A stretch of 64,000 bases of DNA from Scatomonas sp963928055. GTDB taxonomy: Bacteria > Bacillota > Clostridia > Lachnospirales > Lachnospiraceae. How positions within the stretch are numbered: position 1 is the stretch's first letter; the number at the start of each line of letters is the position of its first letter. Below the pieces are notes generated by a model, which worked only from the letters and a program-made list of their open reading frames with translations, did no database searches and was not told the DNA's origin. The stretch covers positions 62,001 to 126,000 of the forward strand of contig CAWVDN010000001.1 in the NCBI GenBank assembly GCA_963928055.1. The letters run 5' to 3'. Of the stretch, positions 40,219-47,642 are shown in pieces. Made by a program: the position numbers and the translations under genes.

Positions 40219-41956
40219 CTTTTTCCATCTCCTCTCTGGTCAGCTGGGATTCGCAGATCTCCCGATAGACCTGGCTTGTTTTCAGAAGTTCCCGGTGGGT
40301 GCCGGAAGCCGCCAGCCGCCCGTCGTCCAGCACCAGGATCCGGTCGGCGTTCTTTACGGTAGCGACCCTCTGGGACACCAGAAAAACGGTAGTCCCTCTT
40401 GTATGTTCATGGATGGCTCTGCGGAGCCGGGCGTCTGTGGCAAAATCCAGAGCGGAAGCGCTGTCGTCCAGGATCAGGATCCGGGGATCCCGGACCAGTG
40501 CCCGGGCAATGGTAAGCCGCTGTTTCTGGCCGCCGGAAAGATTCCTTCCCCCCTGTTCAATGGGAAGATCCAGGCCTTTTTCCTTGCTGTCCACGAATTC
40601 CTTCGCCTGGGCAGTCTCCAGCGCGCTCCAGATATCCCGGTCGGAGGCGTTTTTCCGGCCCCAGCGCATGTTTTCCCGGAGGGTGCCCCGGAAGAGCGCT
40701 GCCCGCTGGGGCACGATTCCCGTGACTGCCCGCAGGCTGTCGGAGACATATTCCCGGACATCCCGGCCGGCCACCTCCACAGAGCCGGAGGTTACATCGT
40801 AAAACCGGGGGATCAGGTTCACCAGGGTGGTCTTGCCGGAACCGGTTCCGCCGATGACGCCGATGGTCTCCCCCGGCGCCGCCTCAAAGCTGATGCCGGA
40901 AAGGGCGGGTTCGCCGGATGCTCCGTAACAGAAATCCACGTTGCGGAAGGCCACGGCCGGAACATCCGGCCGAAAATCGCCGGCCGTGAGGACGGCGCTT
41001 CCCTCCGTGAGACTGGGCTGTACGTCAAAAATGCTGTTGACCCGGTTCAGGCTGGCGCTGGCCCGGGAGAGCAGGATGATCAGGTTGGCCAGCTTGATCA
41101 GTTCCACCAGGATCTGAGACATGTAGTTGATGAGGGCAATGACCTGGCCCTGGGAAAGCCGTCCGAGATTTACCTGTCCCCCTCCCAGCCAGAGGATGGC
41201 GATGATCCCCAGGTTAATGATCACGTAGGTGACGGGATTCAGCAGAGCGGAGATCTTTCCCACATGGATCTGCCGCCGGTAAAGCTCCCGGCTGCTGTCC
41301 TGAAATTGTTTCATCTCGCTCTGCTGGCGGTTAAAGGCACGGACCACACGGACCCCCAGCAGGTTTTCCCTGGTGGACAGCAGGATCCGGTCCAGCTGCT
41401 GCTGTACCTTCTTATACAGAGGCATACTTACCAGCAGGATCGCAAACACCACGGCAAAGAGCACCGGGATGGAGATTCCGAAAGCGGAAGCCGTGTGGGC
41501 GTCCACCGTATAGGCCATGACCATGGCGCCGATGACCACAAAGGGGGACCGAAGGAACAGCCGCAGGAACATGTTAACTCCGTTCTGTACCTGGTTTACG
41601 TCGCTGGTCATGCGGGTGATCAGGGTAGAGGTGCCGATGGCGTCGATCTCACGGTAGGAGAGAGACTGGATGTGGGAAAAGAGATCGTTCCGCATGGCGG
41701 TGCCGGCGGATACGGCGGCCTTGGCGGCAAAATACTGCGCGGTCAGAGAACTGGCAAAGCCGACCACGCCCAGTAGGATCATGAGTCCTACCATTTTCAG
41801 GATATAGCCGGTGTCCCGGGAGGGGATGCCGGTATCGATCATGCGCGCCACCACCAGGGGAATGATCAGCTCAAAACTGGCTTCCAGCATTTTGAAAAGG
41901 GGAGCCAGGATCGCCTCTTTCCGGTTCTTTCTTAAATAATGCAGCAGTCGTTTCAT
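40196..41956 (-). CDS. ABC exporter half-transporter (first subunit of pair)
   Basis: A 586-residue exporter subunit with an N-terminal membrane domain and an ATPase with Walker A GGTGSGKTT and a canonical signature NLSGGQKQR. The position of the catalytic Glu is Asp (LILDDSAS) and the H-loop His is Gln (VSQRVAT), so this subunit supplies the degenerate site when paired with the following one. GGAGG precedes the ATG. A weak -35 and a TGTTATAAT extended -10 (minus strand, about 41990-41995) precede the operon. The substrate is unknown; multidrug or peptide export is usual. Confidence 0.92.
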   Translation of the reverse strand: MKRLLHYLRKNRKEAILAPLFKMLEASFELIIPLVVARMIDTGIPSRDTGYILKMVGLMILLGVVGFASSLTAQYFAAKAAVSAGTAMRNDLFSHIQSLSYREIDAIGTSTLITRMTSDVNQVQNGVNMFLRLFLRSPFVVIGAMVMAYTVDAHTASAFGISIPVLFAVVFAILLVSMPLYKKVQQQLDRILLSTRENLLGVRVVRAFNRQQSEMKQFQDSSRELYRRQIHVGKISALLNPVTYVIINLGIIAILWLGGGQVNLGRLSQGQVIALINYMSQILVELIKLANLIILLSRASASLNRVNSIFDVQPSLTEGSAVLTAGDFRPDVPAVAFRNVDFCYGASGEPALSGISFEAAPGETIGVIGGTGSGKTTLVNLIPRFYDVTSGSVEVAGRDVREYVSDSLRAVTGIVPQRAALFRGTLRENMRWGRKNASDRDIWSALETAQAKEFVDSKEKGLDLPIEQGGRNLSGGQKQRLTIARALVRDPRILILDDSASALDFATDARLRRAIHEHTRGTTVFLVSQRVATVKNADRILVLDDGRLAASGTHRELLKTSQVYREICESQLTREEMEKDVRETED

Positions 41957-42031
41957 AACAGACCTCCAAAATCATTGGTTCACCGGCCTATTATAACACA
42001 GGGAGCAGGAGAGGAAAAGGAGAAAAAACAG

Positions 42032-42061
42032 TTGACAATCCGCGGCTCGGAATGGTATCTT
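42032..42061 (+). promoter_or_regulatory. Promoter of the T-box/leuA transcript
   Basis: TTGACA (42032-42037) with TATCTT (42056-42061), spacer 18, and TGG before the -10. Confidence 0.6.
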
Positions 42062-42077
42062 ATTATACAGAAATTGT

Positions 42078-42367
42078 AAATGCGATGACGAGGAAGAGTA
42101 CACTTTTTTCTGATTTCAGAGAGCCGCTGGATGGTGGAAAGCGGCAGAGGAAAATCGTGGAACTGCCCTCCGAGCGGCCGCCCGAAATCCCGGGAGAGTA
42201 GGCGCGGACGGATGCCCACCGTTACAGGGGAGAGGATATACGATCTCAGGATCCGTATCCGGTGAGAGCACGGCGCAAGCCGTGAAAAAGGAGTGGTACC
42301 GCGTAAGGTCCGTACAGGCAGCCTTTCGTCTCCTGCGTAAGATGCAGAGGGATGAAGGCTTTTTTCA
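42078..42367 (+). promoter_or_regulatory. T-box leader, probably tRNA-Leu (CUG specifier)
   Basis: The leader has the T-box core in GAGTGGTACCGCG (TGGTACCGCG at 42294-42303), a Stem I with the AGTA-type motif (GAAGAGTA, about 42093) and an apical AG-bulge region (GAGAGCCGC, near 42119). In the specifier loop, GGAACTGCCCTCCGAG places CTG (Leu) at 42163-42165. The terminator AGCCTTTCGTCTCCTGC (42320-42336) with GCAGAGGGATGAAGGCT (42344-42360) and T6 competes with the antiterminator containing the core. Uncharged tRNA-Leu should allow read-through into leuA. Confidence 0.9.
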
Positions 42368-42431
42368 TTGTAAAGAATCGTCTTTCTGCCTATGAATCTT
42401 AGAATGTGAATTTGAAGGAGGAAACAAAACC

Positions 42432-44093
42432 ATGATGAATTGCGGTAAGTATCACAAGCAGTATTATCTCCCCCCGGCGGAATGCCTGGAGTGGACGAAA
42501 AAAGACACGGTGGAAAAAGCGCCGGTATGGTGCAGCGTGGATCTGCGGGACGGCAACCAGGCGCTGGTGATCCCCATGTCCCTGGAACAGAAGATCGAGT
42601 TTTTTAAGCTGCTGGTGAAGATCGGCTTTAAGGAGATCGAAGTGGGATTCCCTGCCGCCTCCGAGACGGAGTATGAGTTTCTTCGGGCCCTTATCGAGCA
42701 GGATCTGATCCCGGAGGATGTGACCATCCAGGTGCTGACCCAGGCCAGGGAACATATCATCCGCAAGACCTTTGAGTCCCTGAAGGGATGCAAAAATGCC
42801 ATTGTCCATGTGTATAACTCTACTTCCTTCGCCCAGCGGCAGCAGGTATTCCGGAAATCCAAGGAGGAAATCCTGAAGATTGCCGTGGAGGGCGCGCAGC
42901 TCCTGAAAGAGCTTACCGATGAGTGCGGAGAGAAATACCGATTCGAGTACAGCCCGGAGAGCTTTACCGGAACGGAACCGGAGTATGCCCTGGAAGTCTG
43001 CAACGCGGTGCTGGATGTTTGGCAGCCTACGGCGGACCGCAAGGCCATTATCAACCTTCCCAGCACGGTGCAGCTTTCCATGCCTCATGTGTATGCCAGC
43101 CAGATTGAATATCTCAGCAAAAATATGAAATACCGGGAGAATGTGGTTCTCTCCCTGCATCCCCACAACGACCGGGGCACCGGCGTGGCGGACGCGGAGC
43201 TGGGAGTGCTGGCAGGAGCCGACAGGATCGAAGGCACCCTTTTCGGAAACGGGGAGCGCACCGGAAATGTGGATATCGTGACCCTGGCCATGAACATGTA
43301 TTCCCAGGGCGTAGACCCGCAGCTTGATTTTTCAGATATGCCGGACATCTGCGAGCAGTACGAAAAATATACCGGCATGCAGATCGATGAGCGGAGTCCC
43401 TACAGCGGCGCTCTGGTATTTGCCGCCTTCTCCGGCTCCCATCAGGATGCCATCGCCAAGGGAATGCACTGGAGAGTGGAGAACGATATGGATCACTGGA
43501 CGGTTCCCTATCTGCCCATTGATCCCACGGATATCGGCCGGAACTACGACGCGGATGTGATCCGTATCAACAGCCAGTCCGGCAAGGGCGGCGTAGGATA
43601 CATCCTGGAGAAGAACTACGGCCTGAACCTGCCGCCCAAGATGCGGGAGGCGATGGGCTACGCGGCCAAGGATCTTTCCGACCATCTCCACAAGGAACTG
43701 CATCCGGACGAGATCTACAGTCTTTTCAAGCAGACTTTCGAGAATATCAACCAGCCCTATACTCTTGAGGGCGTACACTTTAAGCAGCTGGCGGAGGGCC
43801 GCATCGAGGCGGAGATCAACACCAAATATAACGGCGGCAGCTTCCAGAAGGTATATGCCGAGGGCAACGGCCGTCTGAATGCCGTGAGCAACGCCATCAA
43901 GAAGGCCCATAACCTGAAATTTGATCTGGTTACCTACCAGGAGCACGCCCTGACCCAGAGCTCCAGTTCCAAGGCCATCGCCTACGTAGGCATCAAAAAG
44001 CCCGACGGGACCCTTTCCTGGGGGGCAGGCGTGGATCCGGATATCATCCGGGCCAGCATCGACGCCCTGCTGACAGCGGTAAACAATATGTGA
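42432..44093 (+). CDS. leuA: 2-isopropylmalate synthase
   Basis: The first committed step of leucine synthesis, joining acetyl-CoA and 2-oxoisovalerate. The 553-residue protein begins with the catalytic barrel: SVDLRDGNQAL holds the metal-binding Asp, SLHPHNDRGTGVADAELG the HxH ligands, and GTLFGNGERTGN the substrate loop. The C-terminal part (about residues 430-553) is the LeuA dimer/regulatory domain that binds leucine. The LPPAECLEWTKKD start and overall length fit the LeuA2 class. It is controlled by the leucine T-box directly upstream. leuBCD are not in the window. Confidence 0.93.
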   Translation: MMNCGKYHKQYYLPPAECLEWTKKDTVEKAPVWCSVDLRDGNQALVIPMSLEQKIEFFKLLVKIGFKEIEVGFPAASETEYEFLRALIEQDLIPEDVTIQVLTQAREHIIRKTFESLKGCKNAIVHVYNSTSFAQRQQVFRKSKEEILKIAVEGAQLLKELTDECGEKYRFEYSPESFTGTEPEYALEVCNAVLDVWQPTADRKAIINLPSTVQLSMPHVYASQIEYLSKNMKYRENVVLSLHPHNDRGTGVADAELGVLAGADRIEGTLFGNGERTGNVDIVTLAMNMYSQGVDPQLDFSDMPDICEQYEKYTGMQIDERSPYSGALVFAAFSGSHQDAIAKGMHWRVENDMDHWTVPYLPIDPTDIGRNYDADVIRINSQSGKGGVGYILEKNYGLNLPPKMREAMGYAAKDLSDHLHKELHPDEIYSLFKQTFENINQPYTLEGVHFKQLAEGRIEAEINTKYNGGSFQKVYAEGNGRLNAVSNAIKKAHNLKFDLVTYQEHALTQSSSSKAIAYVGIKKPDGTLSWGAGVDPDIIRASIDALLTAVNNM

Positions 44094-44098
44094 TCCCG

Positions 44099-44131
44099 GA
44101 TCCTGCTGCTGAACCTTTCAGCAGCAGGATC
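44099..44131 (+). terminator. Perfect hairpin after leuA
   Basis: GATCCTGCTGCTGAA (44099-44113) pairs perfectly with TTCAGCAGCAGGATC (44117-44131) around a 3-base loop. No clear T-run follows, so it may also act as a 3' stabiliser. Confidence 0.6.
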
Positions 44132-44152
44132 TGCTTATCATGGAGAAAAATC

Positions 44153-44368
44153 ATGTTTCGCAGAAAAAGAGAAAAGAAGACGTTTGACAGGACCGCGAAA
44201 AAGCCGGTGATCCGTTCCAGTATCTGCACCGGGGAGAAGGTGGCGGGGTTTAAGGACCTCCGGAACGGAAACTTTGAGGAAGTCATGGTGATCCGGGGCC
44301 GGAAGGATCTGGAGGATTTCATGAAAACCTACGGGATCGCCGGGGAGGAGATCCCCACGGAATATTAG
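44153..44368 (+). CDS. Small basic conserved-looking hypothetical protein
   Basis: A 71-residue protein from ATG 44153 with GGAG 7 bases upstream. The first 20 residues are very basic (FRRKREKKTFDRTAKK), followed by a compact region with SICTGEKVAGFKDLRNGNFE and ending in RKDLEDFMKTYGI. No family or motif is recognised with certainty. It lies between leuA and the convergent LysR-like gene, ending four bases past that gene's stop. Confidence 0.6.
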   Translation: MFRRKREKKTFDRTAKKPVIRSSICTGEKVAGFKDLRNGNFEEVMVIRGRKDLEDFMKTYGIAGEEIPTEY

Positions 44369-45235
44369 CGCAGCTGCCGTTCCATCAGCTGCAGGAACCG
44401 TTTGGTGACAGGATAGTCATTGTCCTTCCGGTAATAAACCCCAAAGGAAAGATGAGGCAGGTCCGTGACGGGGATATAGGAGAGCTCCGGGTCTCTGAGA
44501 GCGGGGATATCCGGGTGCAGGGTGTAACCCAGGCCGGCTTTGATCAGGGTCCGTATGCTTTCCATGTCTTCCCCGAAGTGCCGTTCCCGGGAAGCGGAGA
44601 AGGAAATGGCTTTCAGGTGACACTGAAAGACCTCCTCCGGCAGCCGGTGGGGGGGCGCTGGAGATCAGATTGTAATCCCCCAGCATTTCTGTGGTCAGGG
44701 CGCTGCGGCCGGCCAGAGGGTGGTCCGGCAGACAGATAAACGCCATAGGGCAGGAGAACAGCTCCCGGTAAGCGAGAGCTGTTTTTTTTGCGCCTGAAAA
44801 CAGGGAAAGGGCGGCGTGGAGCTGCTGGTTTTCCACCATACTGAACAGGGAATCGAAAGGGATCGTATGGAGCTGAGGCCTCAGGGAAGGCCATTCCCGG
44901 TGAAGGGAACGGATCACGGGAGGCAGCAGCCGAAGCTCCGCCGGGCTGTGGCAGCCCACCTCAAAGTGCAGGAGCGTTTCCTTTTTTTTCAGCCGGTCTC
45001 TGGCGGAGAAAGCGGTTTTAAGAATGACATTGGCGTCGGGCAGAAAGAGGATCCCCTCGGAAGTCAGGGTCACGCTTTTGCTGGTACGCCGGAAAAGCTT
45101 AACGCCCAGTTCTTCCTCCAGGGAACGGATCTGATGGCTCACCGCCGGCTGGGTGATCTTCAGTTCTTCCGAAGCCCGGGAAAAATTCAGATGTTCTGCC
45201 ACGGAAAGAAAACATTCCAGCTGAATGGTATTCAT
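44365..45235 (-). pseudogene. LysR-family regulator, frameshifted in a C7 run
   Basis: The N-terminal helix-turn-helix (LECFLSVAEHLNFSRASEEL; ITQPAVSHQIRSLEEELGVK) and the effector domain up to GDYNLISSAPP are in one frame from ATG 45235. The C-terminal third continues in another frame (RTLIKAGLGYTLHPDIPALR; YYRKDNDYPVTKRFLQLMER) to the stop near 44365. The break is at a run of seven C on the minus strand (G7 at 44649-44655); six C would join the frames and restore a normal protein of about 290 residues. CAAAGGAGG precedes the start. It is divergent from marR and near leuA. Its target is unknown; it could be a slippage variant or a sequencing error. Confidence 0.8.
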
Positions 45236-45264
45236 GGGTTCGCCTCCTTTGAAAAGAAAATAAA

Positions 45265-45276
45265 ATAGATATCTAT
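45265..45276. promoter_or_regulatory. 12-base palindrome near the LysR start (candidate LysR site)
   Basis: ATAGATATCTAT is a perfect palindrome that holds the T-N11-A spacing typical of LysR boxes and lies downstream of the LysR -10. Position fits autorepression. Confidence 0.35.
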
Positions 45277-45291
45277 AAAAGAATTTTATTG

Positions 45292-45338
45292 ATTATAACA
45301 TCTTTGAATTTCACATTCAAGATTTCCTGTACTATAAT
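45292..45338. promoter_or_regulatory. Divergent overlapping promoters of lysR-like and marR genes with a shared inverted repeat
   Basis: Plus strand: TTCACA (45310-45315) and TATAAT (45333-45338), spacer 17, for marR. Minus strand: TTGAAT (45315-45320) and TATAAT (45292-45297), spacer 17, for the LysR-like gene. The inverted repeat TTGAAT-N5-ATTCAA (45304-45320) covers both -35 boxes and is a good candidate MarR operator. Confidence 0.7.
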
Positions 45339-45376
45339 TCCTTTGCAAGCAACAGAAAGAACAGGAGGAGAAAGCG

Positions 45377-45826
45377 GTGAAGGAGAATATTTCAAAAGAA
45401 GACCTGCTTTTAATGGTCAAGCGGCTGGACCTGTCCCTGGATGCCCACCTGAACCGGGTGATGGGGGGACAGGATTTAAGCGGCGGCCAGGCGGCGGTGC
45501 TCTGTTATCTTCTCCGCCATCATCCGGAGGGAAGCTGCATCCGGGATCTGTGCCTGGAGCTGGGAGTTTCCCACGCCACGCTTTCCCTGATGATCAAAAA
45601 GCTTCAGGAGAAAGGGTACCTTTCTGTGCAGGCAGACGCGGCAGACCGGAGGAAGAGAAAGCTCACCGCTACAGAAAAACTGCTTCGGGAGGCCGGAGGC
45701 TTTCTGAAACGTTCCGATCAGGCGGAAAGCCAGATCTGTAAAGCTCTGGACAGCCGGGAGAGGCAGGAACTGTACCGTCTGCAGAAAAAAATGCTCCAGG
45801 GCATCCGGGAGCAGAAAAAGACCTGA
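45377..45826 (+). CDS. MarR-family repressor
   Basis: A 149-residue winged-helix regulator from GTG 45377 with AGGAGG upstream. The recognition region is CLELGVSHATLSLMIKKLQE and the wing is in ADAADRRKRKLTATEK; the flanking helices form the dimer. It is the first gene of an operon with two ABC exporter subunits (gap 58 bases), so it probably represses the exporter and itself through the inverted repeat at 45304-45320, released by a toxic ligand, as is common for MarR-exporter pairs. Confidence 0.9.
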   Translation: MKENISKEDLLLMVKRLDLSLDAHLNRVMGGQDLSGGQAAVLCYLLRHHPEGSCIRDLCLELGVSHATLSLMIKKLQEKGYLSVQADAADRRKRKLTATEKLLREAGGFLKRSDQAESQICKALDSRERQELYRLQKKMLQGIREQKKT

Positions 45827-45884
45827 AGATCCCCGGGATCCGGAATTTCTTCAGGCAGCACAAAATAGACGAGGAGGTTTTAAC

Positions 45885-47624
45885 GTGAAAAAAGTATTGC
45901 AGCAGCTGGGGCAGTACCGGAAAGATACGATTCAGTGCATCCTTCTCACGGCGCTGGAAGTGATCATGGAGATCCTGCTGCCCTTTGTCACAGCCATTAT
46001 CATCGACCAGGGGCTGGAAGCCCACCATCTCCCTACGGTATACCGGTACGGGATCCTGATGGTGGTCATGGCTTTTCTGAGCCTGGTCTTCGGAGCCCTG
46101 GCCGGGCGCAAGGCGGCCCGGGCGTCTTCAGGTCTGGCGGCCAACCTGCGGGAGGCCATCTACGCCAACATTCAGACCTTTTCCTTTTCCAATATCGATA
46201 AATTCAGCGTTCCGGGGCTGGTGACCCGGATGACCACGGATATCACCAATGTGCAGAACGCCTACATGATGGTGATCCGCGTGGCGGTCCGGGCGCCTCT
46301 GAACCTGGTCTTCAGCTATATCATGTGTCTGTTCATCAACGTGCGGCTGAGTCTGATGTTCCTGATCGCCGTGGCCTTTCTGATCGTGGTCCTGGGATCT
46401 ATTATGGTGGTGACGCTGAAGATCTTTAACCAGGTATTCCGCCGGTATGATGATCTGAATGCCAGCGTCCAGGAAAACGTCACCGCCATCCGGGTGGTAA
46501 AAGCCTTTGTTCGGGAAGATTACGAGGACAAAAAGTTTTCCAAAGCCTCCCGGATGCTATACAATCTTTCCGTAAAAGCGGAAGGCCTGCTGGCTTTTAA
46601 CAATCCGGCCATGATGATCGCCATTTATTTCTGCATCATTTCCGTATCCTGGCTGGGGGCCCAGTTTATTGTGGGAGGTTCCCTGACGACCGGAGATCTG
46701 ACCAGCCTTTTCAGCTACATCATGTCTCTGCTCATGAGCCTGATGATGCTGTCCATGATCGTGGTCATGATCAGTATGTCCATGGCCAGCATCCGCAGGA
46801 TCGGAGAGGTGCTGAATGAGACGCCGGATCTGGCGGACCCGGAAGAGCCTGTCATGGAAGTGGCGGACGGAAGCATTGATTTTAACCATGTGAACTTTTC
46901 CTATAAACAGGGCAGCGGGAAAAACGCCCTGTCAGACATTGACCTGCATATCAAGAGCGGGGAGACCATCGGGGTCATCGGAGGCACCGGCTGCGGCAAG
47001 AGCAGTCTGGTAAACCTGATCTGCCGGCTGTACGATGTGGACCAGGGTTCCGTCTGCGTAGGCGGAGTGGATGTGCGGAAATACGATACGGAAACACTGC
47101 GGAACCAGGTTTCCGTAGTGCTGCAGAAAAACACCCTGTTTTCCGGGACCATTCTGGACAACCTCCGCTGGGGAAATCCCGACGCTACGGAAGAGGAATG
47201 TGTGGAGGCCTGCCGGGCGGCCTGCGCCGATGAGTTCATCGACCGGATGCCCCAGGGCTATGAGACCCGGATCGAACGGGGCGGCGCCAATGTTTCCGGC
47301 GGTCAGAAACAGAGGCTCTGCATTGCCAGGGCTCTTCTGAAGAAACCCAAGGTGCTGATCCTGGATGATTCCACCAGCGCTGTGGATACCGCCACCGACG
47401 CGAAGATCCGAAAAGCTTTCGCGGAGAAAATTCCCGGCACCACCAAGATCATCATTGCCCAGCGGGTCTCCAGCGTGGAATCCGCGGACCGGATCCTGGT
47501 GCTGGAGGAGGGGCGGATCGACGCCTTTGATACCCACGAGAACCTGCTGAAGAACAACGCCATCTATCAGGAGATCTACACCTCCCAGATGGAGGGCGGC
47601 GGAGACTTTGACCAGCCGGCGTAA
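45885..47624 (+). CDS. ABC exporter half-transporter with degenerate ATP site (MarR operon)
   Basis: A 579-residue subunit from GTG 45885, with GAGGAGG upstream. It has the N-terminal membrane domain (DTIQCILLTALEVIMEILLP) and an ATPase with Walker A GGTGCGKSS and signature NVSGGQKQR. The catalytic Glu is replaced by Asp (LILDDSTS), and the H-loop by Gln (IAQRVSS). These changes are typical of the non-hydrolysing half of heterodimeric exporters. The partner follows after 18 bases. The likely role is drug or bile-acid-like compound export, controlled by MarR (inference). Confidence 0.93.
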   Translation: MKKVLQQLGQYRKDTIQCILLTALEVIMEILLPFVTAIIIDQGLEAHHLPTVYRYGILMVVMAFLSLVFGALAGRKAARASSGLAANLREAIYANIQTFSFSNIDKFSVPGLVTRMTTDITNVQNAYMMVIRVAVRAPLNLVFSYIMCLFINVRLSLMFLIAVAFLIVVLGSIMVVTLKIFNQVFRRYDDLNASVQENVTAIRVVKAFVREDYEDKKFSKASRMLYNLSVKAEGLLAFNNPAMMIAIYFCIISVSWLGAQFIVGGSLTTGDLTSLFSYIMSLLMSLMMLSMIVVMISMSMASIRRIGEVLNETPDLADPEEPVMEVADGSIDFNHVNFSYKQGSGKNALSDIDLHIKSGETIGVIGGTGCGKSSLVNLICRLYDVDQGSVCVGGVDVRKYDTETLRNQVSVVLQKNTLFSGTILDNLRWGNPDATEEECVEACRAACADEFIDRMPQGYETRIERGGANVSGGQKQRLCIARALLKKPKVLILDDSTSAVDTATDAKIRKAFAEKIPGTTKIIIAQRVSSVESADRILVLEEGRIDAFDTHENLLKNNAIYQEIYTSQMEGGGDFDQPA

Positions 47625-47642
47625 GAGAAGGGAGGAAAAACT

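Noticed and set aside
40166..41776. Plus-strand open frame over the first ABC exporter subunit
   Set aside because: Shadow of the minus-strand exporter gene, which shows Walker, signature and membrane features.
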